From: Halomicrobium zhouii | Lineage (GTDB): Archaea > Halobacteriota > Halobacteria > Halobacteriales > Haloarculaceae | NCBI RefSeq assembly: GCF_900114435.1 | Contig: NZ_FOZK01000003.1 | Location: forward strand, 496,001 to 560,000 | Length of the DNA stretch: 64,000 bases | Reading direction: 5' to 3' | Shown here: positions 49,652-58,204 of the stretch, in pieces | How positions within the stretch are numbered: position 1 is the stretch's first letter | Layout of the letters: each line of letters opens with the position of its first letter | Program-made: the position numbers and the translations under genes | The notes under the pieces: model-generated | The model's database searches: none | What the model saw: the letters and a program-made list of their open reading frames with translations, nothing else | What the model was told of the DNA's origin: nothing

Positions 49652-51844
49652 ATGAACGTCATACTCCAGCAACCGTCGTCCGTCCTCGTCGTCAGCGAGA
49701 ACGTGGAGACGGTAGCGACGGTTCGAACGGCACTCGCCGACGCGTCCGATACCACCGTCCGACACGAACCAGACCCCGGCGACGCACTCGATACGTTCGT
49801 GGACCTCGACGAAATCGGCTGCGTCGTCCTCGACGAGAGCGTGCCCGACGTCGCCTCCTTCCGGACTGAACTCGCCGAGCGGGACGATCTCCTGCCGGTC
49901 GTGTACCTCGCTCCCGAGGCCGACCGAGCGCTGCTCAGTCGCCTCTCGCGGTTCGAGTCCACGACGTACCTCCCGCGCCCGGTCGCCGAGTCGGTACTGC
50001 GAAAGGTACTCGAGGAGTCACGAGAGCGCTACTACCGAAAGCGCGTGACCGCCGAAGAGAGCGACATGCTGCGGGCGTTCACCTCGGAGCTCGAGATCCC
50101 CGTCTTCGTCAAGGACGAGGCGGGCCGCCACCTTCGAATGACGGACGTCCCGGGCGGCGCCGACCAGGACGCCATCGTCGGCAAGACCGACCGCGAGGTG
50201 TACAGCTACGACCCGGAGGCCGCCGCCGAGTTCTACGCCGACGACATGCGCGTCGTCGAGCAGGGAGTTTCGATACACCAGCAGGACGAGGCGTCCGGCC
50301 CCCCGGGGAACCGACACTGGACGCGCGTCAGCAAGGTTCCCTGGCCAGCCGACGACGGGTCGAACAAGGGACTGATCGGCGTCGCGATGGACGTCACGGA
50401 CCTCAAGGAGATGGAACGCCGCGCCGAACAGTTGCGCGAGCGCCTCGAACAGTTCGCGAGCTACATCAGTCACGACCTGCAGAACCCTCTCAACCTCGCC
50501 AGCGGCCACCTGGAGATGGCCAGAGAGGACGGGGACGAGGACGCCCTCGATACCGCCGCGGCGGCCCTCGACCGCGTCGACGAGATGCTCACCGACCTGG
50601 ACCACCTCGCCCGCCAGCCGCCGCGAGCCGGAGGCGGGGAGTACGTCGAGGTCCCGTTCGTCGCCCGACAGCTCTGGTCGTTCGTCGCGACCGAGGACGC
50701 CGAACTGGTCGTAGAGATGCCCGAACCCACCCGCATCAGGGCGCCCGCACGGGAACTGCGGCCGTTGCTCGAGAACCTCCTCAGGAACGCCGTGGAGCAT
50801 AGCTCCACGAGCCCTCCTTCGCACGCTCGGGAGGACGCCGCCGGACGACAGCCGTCCGGCGAGCCCGCTGTCGCTGACGCTCCAGCGGACGCCGTGGAGC
50901 ATAGCTCCACGAGCCCTCCCTCGCACGCTCGGGAGGACGCCGCCGGACGACAGCCGTCCGGCGAGCCCTCTGTCGCTGACGCTCCAGAGGACGCCGTCGA
51001 ACACGGCAGCGCCGACGTCACCGTCCGGGTCGGCGCCCTCGACGACGGGTTCTACGTGGGCGACGACGGGCCCGGCATCCCGCCGTCGGAGCGGGAGACG
51101 GTCCTCCAGCGGGGGTACACGACGGCCGAGGACGGGAGCGGAACCGGGCTCGCACTGGTCGCGGAGGTCGCCGAGCGGAACGGCTGGTCGATACGGATAA
51201 CCGAGAGTGCCGACGGCGGCGCCAGGTTCGAGTTTCGCGACGCCCTCGTCGTTACGGAGCCCGAGAGCGCACACCAGACCGGCCCCAGCATTCGCCTCAC
51301 CGAGGAATCGGCCGTCCCCGGCGGCGACGTCGCTGGGAGTGCAGATTACGATCCGAGTTCCGATACGTGGACGGTCCGGTGCGACACGGCCGGGGAGACT
51401 GGACCGCGGTCCTGCTACGTCGCCCACGCCGTGACTGACGGCTCGGTCCGGATCCAGGCCCGACTGCGGACCGTCGACCACGTCCACGACAGGAGCAGCG
51501 CCGGCCTGTGGATGGGCGACGGTCTCGGTGAGACAGACGCGTTCGGGTCCATCGGGCGCACGGTCGGCGGGCAGACGGAACTCGTCTACCGGCCCGAACC
51601 CGGTGGCGACCTCGCGCGGACGGTGCTGGTCGAGAACGAGCCCCACGAGTGGTTCCGCCTGGAACGCACCGGGGAGACACTCACCTGTTCCGTCTCCGTC
51701 GACGGGACGGACTGGGTGGCCCTCGACCAGCGACGGGTCGCACTCGCGGACCCGGTGCGTCCCAGCCTCGCCGTCTCCAGCGCCGTCCCCGGTGACCCGT
51801 GCGAAGCGACGTTCTCGACGGTCAGAACCTACGAGCTGGAGTGA
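49652..51844 (+). CDS. Receiver-PAS histidine kinase with repeat insertion and C-terminal sandwich
   Basis: A 730-residue soluble kinase. Receiver-like domain (about 10-120; possible phospho-acceptor Asp61, but the usual Lys is Arg in YLPRPV), PAS domain with bound-ligand potential (145-250), HisKA with His274 (FASYISHDLQNPLN), HATPase with N-box ENLLRNAVEH (about 374-383), G1 DDGPGIPP and G2 GTGLALVAEV. Two 34-residue repeats are inserted exactly at the N-box. After the kinase, about 545-730 forms a DUF1349/concanavalin-like beta sandwich (GLWMGDGLGETDAFGSI; CSVSVDGTDWVAL), unusual for a kinase. The last 16 bases overlap the convergent MBL gene. Confidence 0.9.
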   Translation: MNVILQQPSSVLVVSENVETVATVRTALADASDTTVRHEPDPGDALDTFVDLDEIGCVVLDESVPDVASFRTELAERDDLLPVVYLAPEADRALLSRLSRFESTTYLPRPVAESVLRKVLEESRERYYRKRVTAEESDMLRAFTSELEIPVFVKDEAGRHLRMTDVPGGADQDAIVGKTDREVYSYDPEAAAEFYADDMRVVEQGVSIHQQDEASGPPGNRHWTRVSKVPWPADDGSNKGLIGVAMDVTDLKEMERRAEQLRERLEQFASYISHDLQNPLNLASGHLEMAREDGDEDALDTAAAALDRVDEMLTDLDHLARQPPRAGGGEYVEVPFVARQLWSFVATEDAELVVEMPEPTRIRAPARELRPLLENLLRNAVEHSSTSPPSHAREDAAGRQPSGEPAVADAPADAVEHSSTSPPSHAREDAAGRQPSGEPSVADAPEDAVEHGSADVTVRVGALDDGFYVGDDGPGIPPSERETVLQRGYTTAEDGSGTGLALVAEVAERNGWSIRITESADGGARFEFRDALVVTEPESAHQTGPSIRLTEESAVPGGDVAGSADYDPSSDTWTVRCDTAGETGPRSCYVAHAVTDGSVRIQARLRTVDHVHDRSSAGLWMGDGLGETDAFGSIGRTVGGQTELVYRPEPGGDLARTVLVENEPHEWFRLERTGETLTCSVSVDGTDWVALDQRRVALADPVRPSLAVSSAVPGDPCEATFSTVRTYELE
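50789..50992 (+). repeat. Two in-frame 102-base palindromic repeats in kinase gene
   Basis: Units 50789-50890 and 50891-50992 differ at three or four bases. Each unit carries two perfect hairpins: CGTGGAGC/GCTCCACG (arms of 8, loop of 3; 50791-50809) and CGCCGGACG/CGTCCGGCG (arms of 9, loop of 5; 50839-50861), repeated 102 bases on. Each encodes 34 residues, beginning AVEHSSTSPPS, and re-creates the AVEH flank found after the second unit, so the insertion duplicates the N-box border and keeps the frame. It has the look of a protein-coding mobile palindrome. Confidence 0.9.
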
Positions 51845-52620
51845 GAACGGTCGGCCTCGTCGACGGCCTCGTCGAGCGTGACGGTGAGCCCGTCCTCGGC
51901 GAACCGCACGTCCCCATCGTAGTGGTCGCCCACGGAGTCCAGCATCTCCTCGTGCCGGCCCTCCGTGTGCGGATAGAGGTGGGTCAGGTAGACGCGTCCC
52001 AGGTCGGCGTCCGCCTCGGCCAGGGCCCCGCCGAGCTGGGACGGCGTCGGGTGGTTCGACACGTCGACGTCGTCGGGGAACGAGCAGTCGTGGGCGAACA
52101 CCGCCGCTCCGTCAGCGAACTCGACCAGTTCCGTGAACGCCTCGGTGTCGCCGCTGAAGACGAACGGGGGCCCGCCCTCAGCGCCGACGAACCTGTAGGC
52201 GAAACACTGCATCGAGTGGCGAACCGCCATCGAGTCCACGTCGAACCCGGCGAGGGAGAACGAGCCCTCGACGTCGCGGACGGTCAGGTCGAGGCGGTCC
52301 CGCATGTACTCGTGGAGGTCGAAGATCCCCTCGACCAGGTCTTCCGTTCCGGGCGGCCCGGCGACGGTCAACTCCGTCGCCCCGGCCAGCCAGCGGGCCT
52401 TGAGGAGGACGTCCAGATCCGACACGTGGTCGAGGTGGTGGTGGGTCAGGAGGACGGCGTCGACGTCCTCGTAGCCCGTCTCCGTCCGTTCGAGCGCGTG
52501 GAGGACGCCGCTGCCGCAGTCGACGAGCAGGCTGTGGTCGCCGGACTCGACGAGGAGACCCGTCTGGAAGCGGTGGCCAGTCGGCATCGCGGAACCAGTG
52601 CCGAGAAACGTGACGCGCAT
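51829..52620 (-). CDS. RNase Z-like MBL-fold hydrolase
   Basis: A 263-residue metallo-beta-lactamase fold protein related to RNase Z/BN. FLGTGSAMPTGHRFQTGLLVES at the N-terminus, motif LLTHHHLDHVSDLD (HxHxDH), VRHSMQCFAYRF, VFSGDTEAFTELVEFADGAAVFAHDCSF and the last His in TPSQLGGALAEADADLGRVYLTHLYP. The RNase Z exosite arm is not obvious, so it may be a different phosphodiesterase. ATG at 52620 gives MRVTFLGTG, the family start. Converges with the kinase gene by a 16-base overlap. Confidence 0.88.
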   Translation of the reverse strand: MRVTFLGTGSAMPTGHRFQTGLLVESGDHSLLVDCGSGVLHALERTETGYEDVDAVLLTHHHLDHVSDLDVLLKARWLAGATELTVAGPPGTEDLVEGIFDLHEYMRDRLDLTVRDVEGSFSLAGFDVDSMAVRHSMQCFAYRFVGAEGGPPFVFSGDTEAFTELVEFADGAAVFAHDCSFPDDVDVSNHPTPSQLGGALAEADADLGRVYLTHLYPHTEGRHEEMLDSVGDHYDGDVRFAEDGLTVTLDEAVDEADRSHSSS

Positions 52621-52903
52621 ACGGGGACCGACTCGTGGGAGGGCCAAAGCAGTTGGCGTCAGCGGGAACCGAATTCAGGGACCCACGCCGCCGGTGGGCG
52701 CAGGTGGCCGGCCGCGGGCCGCGGTGTCAGCGACCGACAGACCCAGCGGGCAGTCTGGGTCTGGGGGAGGGCCCACGGTGGCGCGATTCAGTGTACACAC
52801 CGGCATATCAAAACACCGCGCAAGACTCAAAACGGATTTTTAGCGACCGGTAGCGGGGTGCGTCGAACGGTGATCCGGACGAGAGACGCCGGAAGAATGC
52901 AAT
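52621..52903. other. Intergenic region between MBL and HTH genes
   Basis: About 280 bases upstream of the MBL gene and downstream of the HTH gene. The minus-strand T-rich runs TTTTGATATG and CCGTTTTGAG (about 52806-52836 on the plus strand) could be a terminator for the HTH gene or a promoter for the MBL gene. Nothing else recognised. Confidence 0.35.
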
Positions 52904-53734
52904 TCAGCGGCCGTAGGTCCGGTAGCCCCACCAGCCGACCAGCAGGGCAACGACGAGCAGACCGCCGAGGAAGAAGGCGACCCCGGGCGAGATGCCGGCG
53001 CTCCCGGCGACGGCCTCGGTCACTTGCGTGGTGGTGTCGAGCGACTCGCCGACGGGCGTCTGCGTCGGCGCTTCGGTAGCGGTCTCCGCCGCGGTTTCGG
53101 TCGTCTCTGCGTCCTGAACGGAGAAGTTACTGCCGCCGTCGCCGGAGTCGGCGCTGAACTCCGGCTGTGTCGACGTCGCCGCCTCGGTCTGGGTTGCAGC
53201 CTGGTCCTGGGCCTCGTAATCGGCGTCGAGATCGTTCCCGTCCCCCGAGTCGGCCCCGCCCGCTCCCGACGACAGCGAGACTGGTCCACCACCGCCGTCG
53301 CGGCCGAGGAACCGCTGGACGGCGACGCTCGCCAGGGCGAGGATACCGACCGTCGGCAGCAACCGCTTGACCATCGTCCGGAGCGAGTCCTTGCGCTCGC
53401 GGGTCCCGACGAAAAGCACCAGCGGGTCCTCCGGCGGCTCGTACACGTTCATCTCCTGACCCTTCTCGGAGTAGCGGGTGCCGGCGACGGCGATGAGCTC
53501 CTCGTCTTCCAGTTTCTCCAGGTGGTAGGAGACCTTCTGGATCGACATGTCGAGCCGGTCGGCTATCTCGGAGGGGGTCCCGGGGTCGTCGTAGATCGCG
53601 TTCAGCACGGCCCTGGCGGTGTTGGAGGCGAGAGCGTCGAGTACGCCGTCGACGTCCTCGTCGACGCCGATCACCTCCATCTCGCCCTCCTGGGCCGTGC
53701 TGACGTCCGGACCTCGCGAGGGCAACAGCGACAT
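52904..53734 (-). CDS. Membrane-anchored winged-helix HTH protein
   Basis: A 276-residue protein. N-terminal ArsR-like winged helix (DVDGVLDALASNTARAVLNAIYDDPGTPSEIADRLDMSIQKVSYHLEKLEDEELI, about 27-83), a first weak hydrophobic segment (LLPTVGILALASVAVQRFL), a long Ser/Thr/Asp-rich low-complexity linker, and a C-terminal membrane helix (SPGVAFFLGGLLVVALLVGWWGYRTYG). A DNA-binding domain tethered to the membrane suggests direct envelope sensing or regulated release. TATA-like ACTTAACG lies about 24-30 bases upstream of the ATG. Confidence 0.9.
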   Translation of the reverse strand: MSLLPSRGPDVSTAQEGEMEVIGVDEDVDGVLDALASNTARAVLNAIYDDPGTPSEIADRLDMSIQKVSYHLEKLEDEELIAVAGTRYSEKGQEMNVYEPPEDPLVLFVGTRERKDSLRTMVKRLLPTVGILALASVAVQRFLGRDGGGGPVSLSSGAGGADSGDGNDLDADYEAQDQAATQTEAATSTQPEFSADSGDGGSNFSVQDAETTETAAETATEAPTQTPVGESLDTTTQVTEAVAGSAGISPGVAFFLGGLLVVALLVGWWGYRTYGR

Positions 53735-53757
53735 ACAGCAGTAGAGGAACGTCCGCC

Positions 53758-53764
53758 GTTAAGT
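53758..53764 (-). promoter_or_regulatory. Putative TATA box of HTH gene
   Basis: Minus-strand ACTTAACG block lies 24-30 bases upstream of the ATG at 53734. Confidence 0.5.
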
Positions 53765-53927
53765 ATCTCGTGGACGCTCAGTCACGATTTGACCTTTGTC
53801 GTCCGTCGAGTATCGGGCCCTAGTGTCAGCTGTGGTTTGTTTTCCATGGTTCTCCGCCATCAGTTAGTGCAGCCCCGAAACGCCCCCGGTGGCGTGTGGC
53901 TCCTGAAAAGCGGGACAACCGATACTG

Positions 53928-54803
53928 TCAGTCGAGCACCGTGACGAGTTCGTCGAACGCCTCGCCGCGCAGGGAGTCCAGGGGTGGCCGGACCGTCCCC
54001 GAATCGACGAGGTCGCGGTGGGCCAGCGCGGCCTTCACCGACGGCGCGAACCCGTGGTCCCGGCAGAACTCGAAGACCGGATCGATGGTCTCCCGCTGGT
54101 GGCGACGGGCGCGTTCCAGGTCACCCCCGGCCACCGCCTCGGCCACCTCGTGGAACGCGTCGGGGCAGACGTGAGAGAGGGCGTTGATCCCGCCGTCGGC
54201 CCCCATCGCCAGCGACGGCAGGTACGCGGCGTCCCAGCCCTGGTGGACCTCGAAGTCGTCGGGAGTCCGCCGCAGGAGGTCGCCGAAGTAGGTCAGATCG
54301 CCCCCCGAGTCCTTGATCCCCACCACCGAATCGTGGTCGGCGAGTTCGGCGACGGCGTCGACCTGTAGCTCCTGACCGACGGTCTGGGGAATGTTGTACA
54401 GGTACGCCGGCAGCGGCGAGTCGTCGAGGACGGCCCGGAAGAACGCCTCGTTGCCGTCGGCCGAGGACTGGCCGCCGAAGTACGGGGGGACGACGAGCAC
54501 CGAGTCCGCGCCGACCGCCTCGGCCTCCGAGACGTGCCGACGGACCTCACCGACCGCAGTGCCGCCCACGCCGGCCATCACCGGGACCCGTTCGGCGGCG
54601 GCGTCGACAGTCGTCTCGACGACGGCGCGACGCTCCTCGTCGGTGAGCGCCGAGAACTCGCCCGTCGTCCCGCAGGGCACCAGGCCGTCGATGCCCGACG
54701 AGACGAGATAGTCGACGAGCGTTTCGAGGCCGTCGAGGTCGACGGACCCGTCCTCGTTCATCGGCGTCACGACCGGACAGCGCAGGTCGAAGGAATCGGC
54801 CAT
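53928..54803 (-). CDS. DapA-family aldolase (dihydrodipicolinate synthase or KDG aldolase)
   Basis: A 291-residue class I aldolase fold. PCGTTGEFSAL (about 43-53), PAYLYNIPQTVG with the catalytic Tyr136, and Schiff-base Lys164 in VVGIKDSGGDLTYF. Haloarchaeal members act either in lysine synthesis or as 2-keto-3-deoxygluconate/galactonate aldolases. The residue that binds the pyruvate carboxylate is present (TTGE), but no lysine genes are adjacent; a galactonate-dehydratase-like gene lies 17 kb away, so a sugar-acid aldolase is possible. Divergent to the Lhr gene with about 90 bases between the starts. Confidence 0.88.
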   Translation of the reverse strand: MADSFDLRCPVVTPMNEDGSVDLDGLETLVDYLVSSGIDGLVPCGTTGEFSALTDEERRAVVETTVDAAAERVPVMAGVGGTAVGEVRRHVSEAEAVGADSVLVVPPYFGGQSSADGNEAFFRAVLDDSPLPAYLYNIPQTVGQELQVDAVAELADHDSVVGIKDSGGDLTYFGDLLRRTPDDFEVHQGWDAAYLPSLAMGADGGINALSHVCPDAFHEVAEAVAGGDLERARRHQRETIDPVFEFCRDHGFAPSVKAALAHRDLVDSGTVRPPLDSLRGEAFDELVTVLD

Positions 54804-54892
54804 GGGAGCGATTGCGTGCCCGTGCGGTTATCGTTTCACTTTCACTCCGGGGACCAAACCCACTTGACTGCGCGGCCCCTTCGACGTAGCAG

Positions 54893-57646
54893 ATGGGAGG
54901 ACGCGAGCGACTCGCGGCGGTCGAACCCACGTTCGATCCCAGCGACGTCGCCATCGACGACGCGGACGTGCTCGAACTGCTGGAACCGGTGGTCCAGGAG
55001 TGGTGGACCGAGCGCTTCGGCGAGTTCGTCCCCGACAACGGCGGCTTCTTCACGCCGCCACAGAAGGAAGCCATCCCGCTCATCCACGAGCGGGAGAACG
55101 CCCTCATCGCCGCGCCGACGGGGTCGGGCAAGACGCTCGCCAGCTTTACCGGCATCATCAACGAGCTGTTCTGCAAGGCCCGGGAGGAAGAGCTAGAGAA
55201 CAGCGTCTACTGTCTCTACGTCTCGCCGCTGAAATCGCTGGCCAACGATATCCACCGGAACCTGGAGGTGCCCCTGGACGGCATCACCGAGAAACTCGAC
55301 GGACGGGGCGAGGACGTCGAGATCCGACACGCCATCCGCCACGGCGACACCAGTGACGCAGAGCGGTCCAAGATGCTGGAGACGACGCCCCACATCCTCA
55401 ACACGACGCCGGAGACGCTCGCCATTTTGCTCAACAGCCCGAAGTTCCGCGAGAAGCTCCGGACCGTGGAGTACGTCGTCGTCGACGAGATCCACAGCCT
55501 CGCCGAGAACAAACGCGGCACCCACCTCTCTGTGTCGCTTGAACGGCTCGAGGAGATGGCCCACGGCTCGCCCACCCGCATCGGCTGTTCGGCGACCGTC
55601 GAGCCGCTGTCGACGATGGCGGAGTACCTGGTGGGCCAGGAGGAGCCGGGTGAGGGAACCAGAGATTACGAAATCGTCGACGCCCGCTTCGCCCGCGAGT
55701 TCGACGTGGAACTGACCTGTCCGACGGACGACCTCATCGACACGCCTCGCGACGTCGTCCAGGGCCGCTTTTACGGCCAGCTCCACGACCTGATCCAGCG
55801 CCACACGAACACGCTCGTCTTCACCAACACGCGTTCGGGCGCCGAGCGCGTCCTGCACAACCTCCGTGAGAAGTACGATGGCTACGACGAGGAGAACTCG
55901 GGCTGTCACCACGGCAGCCTCTCGAAGGACCGGCGCCAGGAGATAGAGGAGCAACTGAAGGAGGGAAGCCTCGACGTGGTGACGACCTCCACGAGTCTGG
56001 AACTGGGCATCGACATGCCCCACATCGACCTGGTTGTCCAGGTGGGCTCGCCGAAGTCCGTCGCTGCGTTGCTCCAGCGCATCGGCCGTGCCGGCCACCA
56101 GCTCGGCCAGACGGTGACAGGGAGAGTCGTCGCGCTGGACCGCGACGAACTCATCGAGTGCGCCGTGATGCTGAAGAAGGCCCACGAGGGGTTCGTGGAC
56201 CGGGTGTTCGTCCCGGAGAACGCCCAGGACGTCGCCGCCCAGCACGTCTACGGGATGGCGATCAACGATGTCCGCCGCGAGGAAGACGTCAAGGCGACCC
56301 TCCAGCGGGCCTATCCCTACCGGAACTACGACGAGCACGACTGGGAGCAGTTGATGCGCTACCTGACGGCCGACTACGCCGGGATGGAGGACAAGAACGT
56401 CTACGCCAAGGTCTGGCGCGACGATAACGACGCGCCCGACGGCGAGTTCCACTACGACCAGTTCCCCGTCGGCGAGCCACTGATCGGCAAGCGCGGCCGG
56501 CTCGCCCGGGTCATCTACATGACCAACATCGGCACCATCCCGGACTCGTTCACCTGCGACGTCTACACCCGGGGGAGCGACGACTGGGTCGGGCAACTGG
56601 ACGAGGAGTACCTCGACACGCTGGAGAAGGGCGACGTCTTCGTCCTCGGCGGCGACCACTTCCAGTACAGCTACCGCCGCGGGTCGAAGGTGTACGTCGA
56701 CCGGACGAGCGCCCGGCCCACGGTTCCCTCGTGGTTCTCCGAGCGTCTCCCGCTCTCCTACGACCTGGGCCAGGAGATACTCCAGTTCCAGCGGGAGTTC
56801 CTCGACAAACTGGGTGAGGGCGGTCCACCGGCAATACGTCACTGGCTCCGGGAGTATCCCCTGGACGAGAACAGCGTCCGGGCCATCACCCGGATGCTCT
56901 CCGAGCAGGTCGCCTACGCGGGGTCGAACTCGCTGTCGACGGACGACCGTCTCGTCGTCGAGGAGGCCCTGGACCACGACGAGTACGAACGACACTACTA
57001 CGTCCACTCGGGCTACGGCCGGCGGCTCAACGACGGCTTCTCCCGCCTGCTCGCGTATCGCGTGGCTCAAGCGACCAGCGCCAACGTGAAAGTCGCCGTC
57101 GCGGACAACGGCTTCACCCTCTCGATGCCGCTCAACCGCAAGGTCGACGTGGAGGGACTGCTGACGGACATCGAACCGGACGACGTGAGAACCGACCTCC
57201 GGCGGGCGCTCCAGGGGACGGACCTGCTCCAGCGGTACTTCCGCATCAACGCGACGCGCTCCCTGATGATCCTCAAGCGGTACAAGGGCTACGAGAAGTC
57301 CGCGGCCGAACAGCAGGTCAGCTCCGAGATGCTGCTGAGTTTCGCCGAGGACCTGGAGGCGTTCGCCGTCATCGAGGAGACCTACCGCGAAATCCTGGAG
57401 GACAAGCTCAACGTCGCCGGCATCGAGGAGGTGACCGGCGCCATCCAGGACGGGGACCTCTCGGTCGAGACGGTCCGCGTCGACTCGCCGTCGCCACGGG
57501 CGTTCGGCCTCGCGACGCTCGCCGCGACGGACGTCGTCCTCGCGGAAGACGAGTCGGCCGTCCTCCAGGAGTTCCACCGCCGCGTCCTCGACGAGATAGA
57601 CGGGGACGGGAGCACCGGACAGAGCCCGCCCGTCGAGAGCGAGTGA
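54893..57646 (+). CDS. lhr: Lhr-type ATP-dependent superfamily 2 helicase
   Basis: A 917-residue helicase of the large-helicase-related group. Motif I AAPTGSGKTLASF (about 73-85), motif II VVVDEIHSLAENKRG (DEIH), motif III GCSATVEPL, TNTRSGAERVLHNL, CHHGSLSKDRRQEIEEQLKEGSLDVVTTSTSLELGIDMPHIDLVVQVGSPKSVAALLQRIGRAGHQ (motifs IV-VI), then the winged-helix and Lhr C-terminal domains. Lhr enzymes unwind DNA or DNA:RNA hybrids in recombination-linked repair. Complete. ATG at 54893 precedes the acidic N-terminus; homologues may start slightly later. Confidence 0.95.
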   Translation: MGGRERLAAVEPTFDPSDVAIDDADVLELLEPVVQEWWTERFGEFVPDNGGFFTPPQKEAIPLIHERENALIAAPTGSGKTLASFTGIINELFCKAREEELENSVYCLYVSPLKSLANDIHRNLEVPLDGITEKLDGRGEDVEIRHAIRHGDTSDAERSKMLETTPHILNTTPETLAILLNSPKFREKLRTVEYVVVDEIHSLAENKRGTHLSVSLERLEEMAHGSPTRIGCSATVEPLSTMAEYLVGQEEPGEGTRDYEIVDARFAREFDVELTCPTDDLIDTPRDVVQGRFYGQLHDLIQRHTNTLVFTNTRSGAERVLHNLREKYDGYDEENSGCHHGSLSKDRRQEIEEQLKEGSLDVVTTSTSLELGIDMPHIDLVVQVGSPKSVAALLQRIGRAGHQLGQTVTGRVVALDRDELIECAVMLKKAHEGFVDRVFVPENAQDVAAQHVYGMAINDVRREEDVKATLQRAYPYRNYDEHDWEQLMRYLTADYAGMEDKNVYAKVWRDDNDAPDGEFHYDQFPVGEPLIGKRGRLARVIYMTNIGTIPDSFTCDVYTRGSDDWVGQLDEEYLDTLEKGDVFVLGGDHFQYSYRRGSKVYVDRTSARPTVPSWFSERLPLSYDLGQEILQFQREFLDKLGEGGPPAIRHWLREYPLDENSVRAITRMLSEQVAYAGSNSLSTDDRLVVEEALDHDEYERHYYVHSGYGRRLNDGFSRLLAYRVAQATSANVKVAVADNGFTLSMPLNRKVDVEGLLTDIEPDDVRTDLRRALQGTDLLQRYFRINATRSLMILKRYKGYEKSAAEQQVSSEMLLSFAEDLEAFAVIEETYREILEDKLNVAGIEEVTGAIQDGDLSVETVRVDSPSPRAFGLATLAATDVVLAEDESAVLQEFHRRVLDEIDGDGSTGQSPPVESE

Positions 57647-57700
57647 CGGGACGGAAGCTGCGCGGGTAGCCCGACCGGTCCACCGGGACCGACGGCAACC

Positions 57701-57708
57701 CTTTTTGA
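57701..57708 (+). promoter_or_regulatory. Putative TATA box of PH-domain operon
   Basis: CTTTTTGA lies 23-30 bases upstream of the ATG at 57731. Confidence 0.6.
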
Positions 57709-57730
57709 CCTCCCCTGCGCCGTTCGGCCC

Positions 57731-58204
57731 ATGGAACGCCCTCACTCGCGGGTCAGGCTGCTGTGGATCGGTCGCGCCCTCCTGACCGCCACGGTGCTGG
57801 CCGTTATCGCCTTCGTCGTCGGCCGGGTGGTCCCCGAGCGGTTCTTCGCCGTGAGTAACGCGCTCGTCGCGGCGATATGGGTCGCTGCCGCCCTGCTCGG
57901 CGCGGTCCACGCGCTGCTGTACTACCGGAGCTGGCGGTTCGAGATACAGGACGACGCGCTGTACCTCGTCCGCGGCGTCGTCACCGAAGTCGAGACCGCC
58001 GTGCCATACGTCCGCGTCCAGCACGTCGACACCCAGCGGGGGCCCGTCGAGCGACTCGTCGGCCTGTCGAGCCTCGTCGTCTACACCGCCGGGACGCGGG
58101 GCGCGGACATCTCCATCCCAGGTCTCACGCCGGACCGAGCGAATCGACTGCGCGAACGCCTGCGCGACCTCGCCATCGAGAGCGAGGGATCCGACGCCGT
58201 ATGA
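57731..58204 (+). CDS. Bacterial-PH-domain (bPH2/DUF304) membrane protein, YdbS-like
   Basis: A 157-residue protein with two N-terminal membrane helices (LLWIGRALLTATVLAVIAFVVG; ALVAAIWVAAALLGAVHALLYY) followed by a bPH2 domain (WRFEIQDDALYLVRGVVTEVETAVPYVRVQHVDTQRGPVERLVGLSSLVVYTAG). Its TGA overlaps the ATG of the next gene (ATGA). Pairs of this kind resemble bacterial YdbS/YdbT, membrane proteins of unknown role linked to envelope resistance. Confidence 0.9.
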   Translation: MERPHSRVRLLWIGRALLTATVLAVIAFVVGRVVPERFFAVSNALVAAIWVAAALLGAVHALLYYRSWRFEIQDDALYLVRGVVTEVETAVPYVRVQHVDTQRGPVERLVGLSSLVVYTAGTRGADISIPGLTPDRANRLRERLRDLAIESEGSDAV

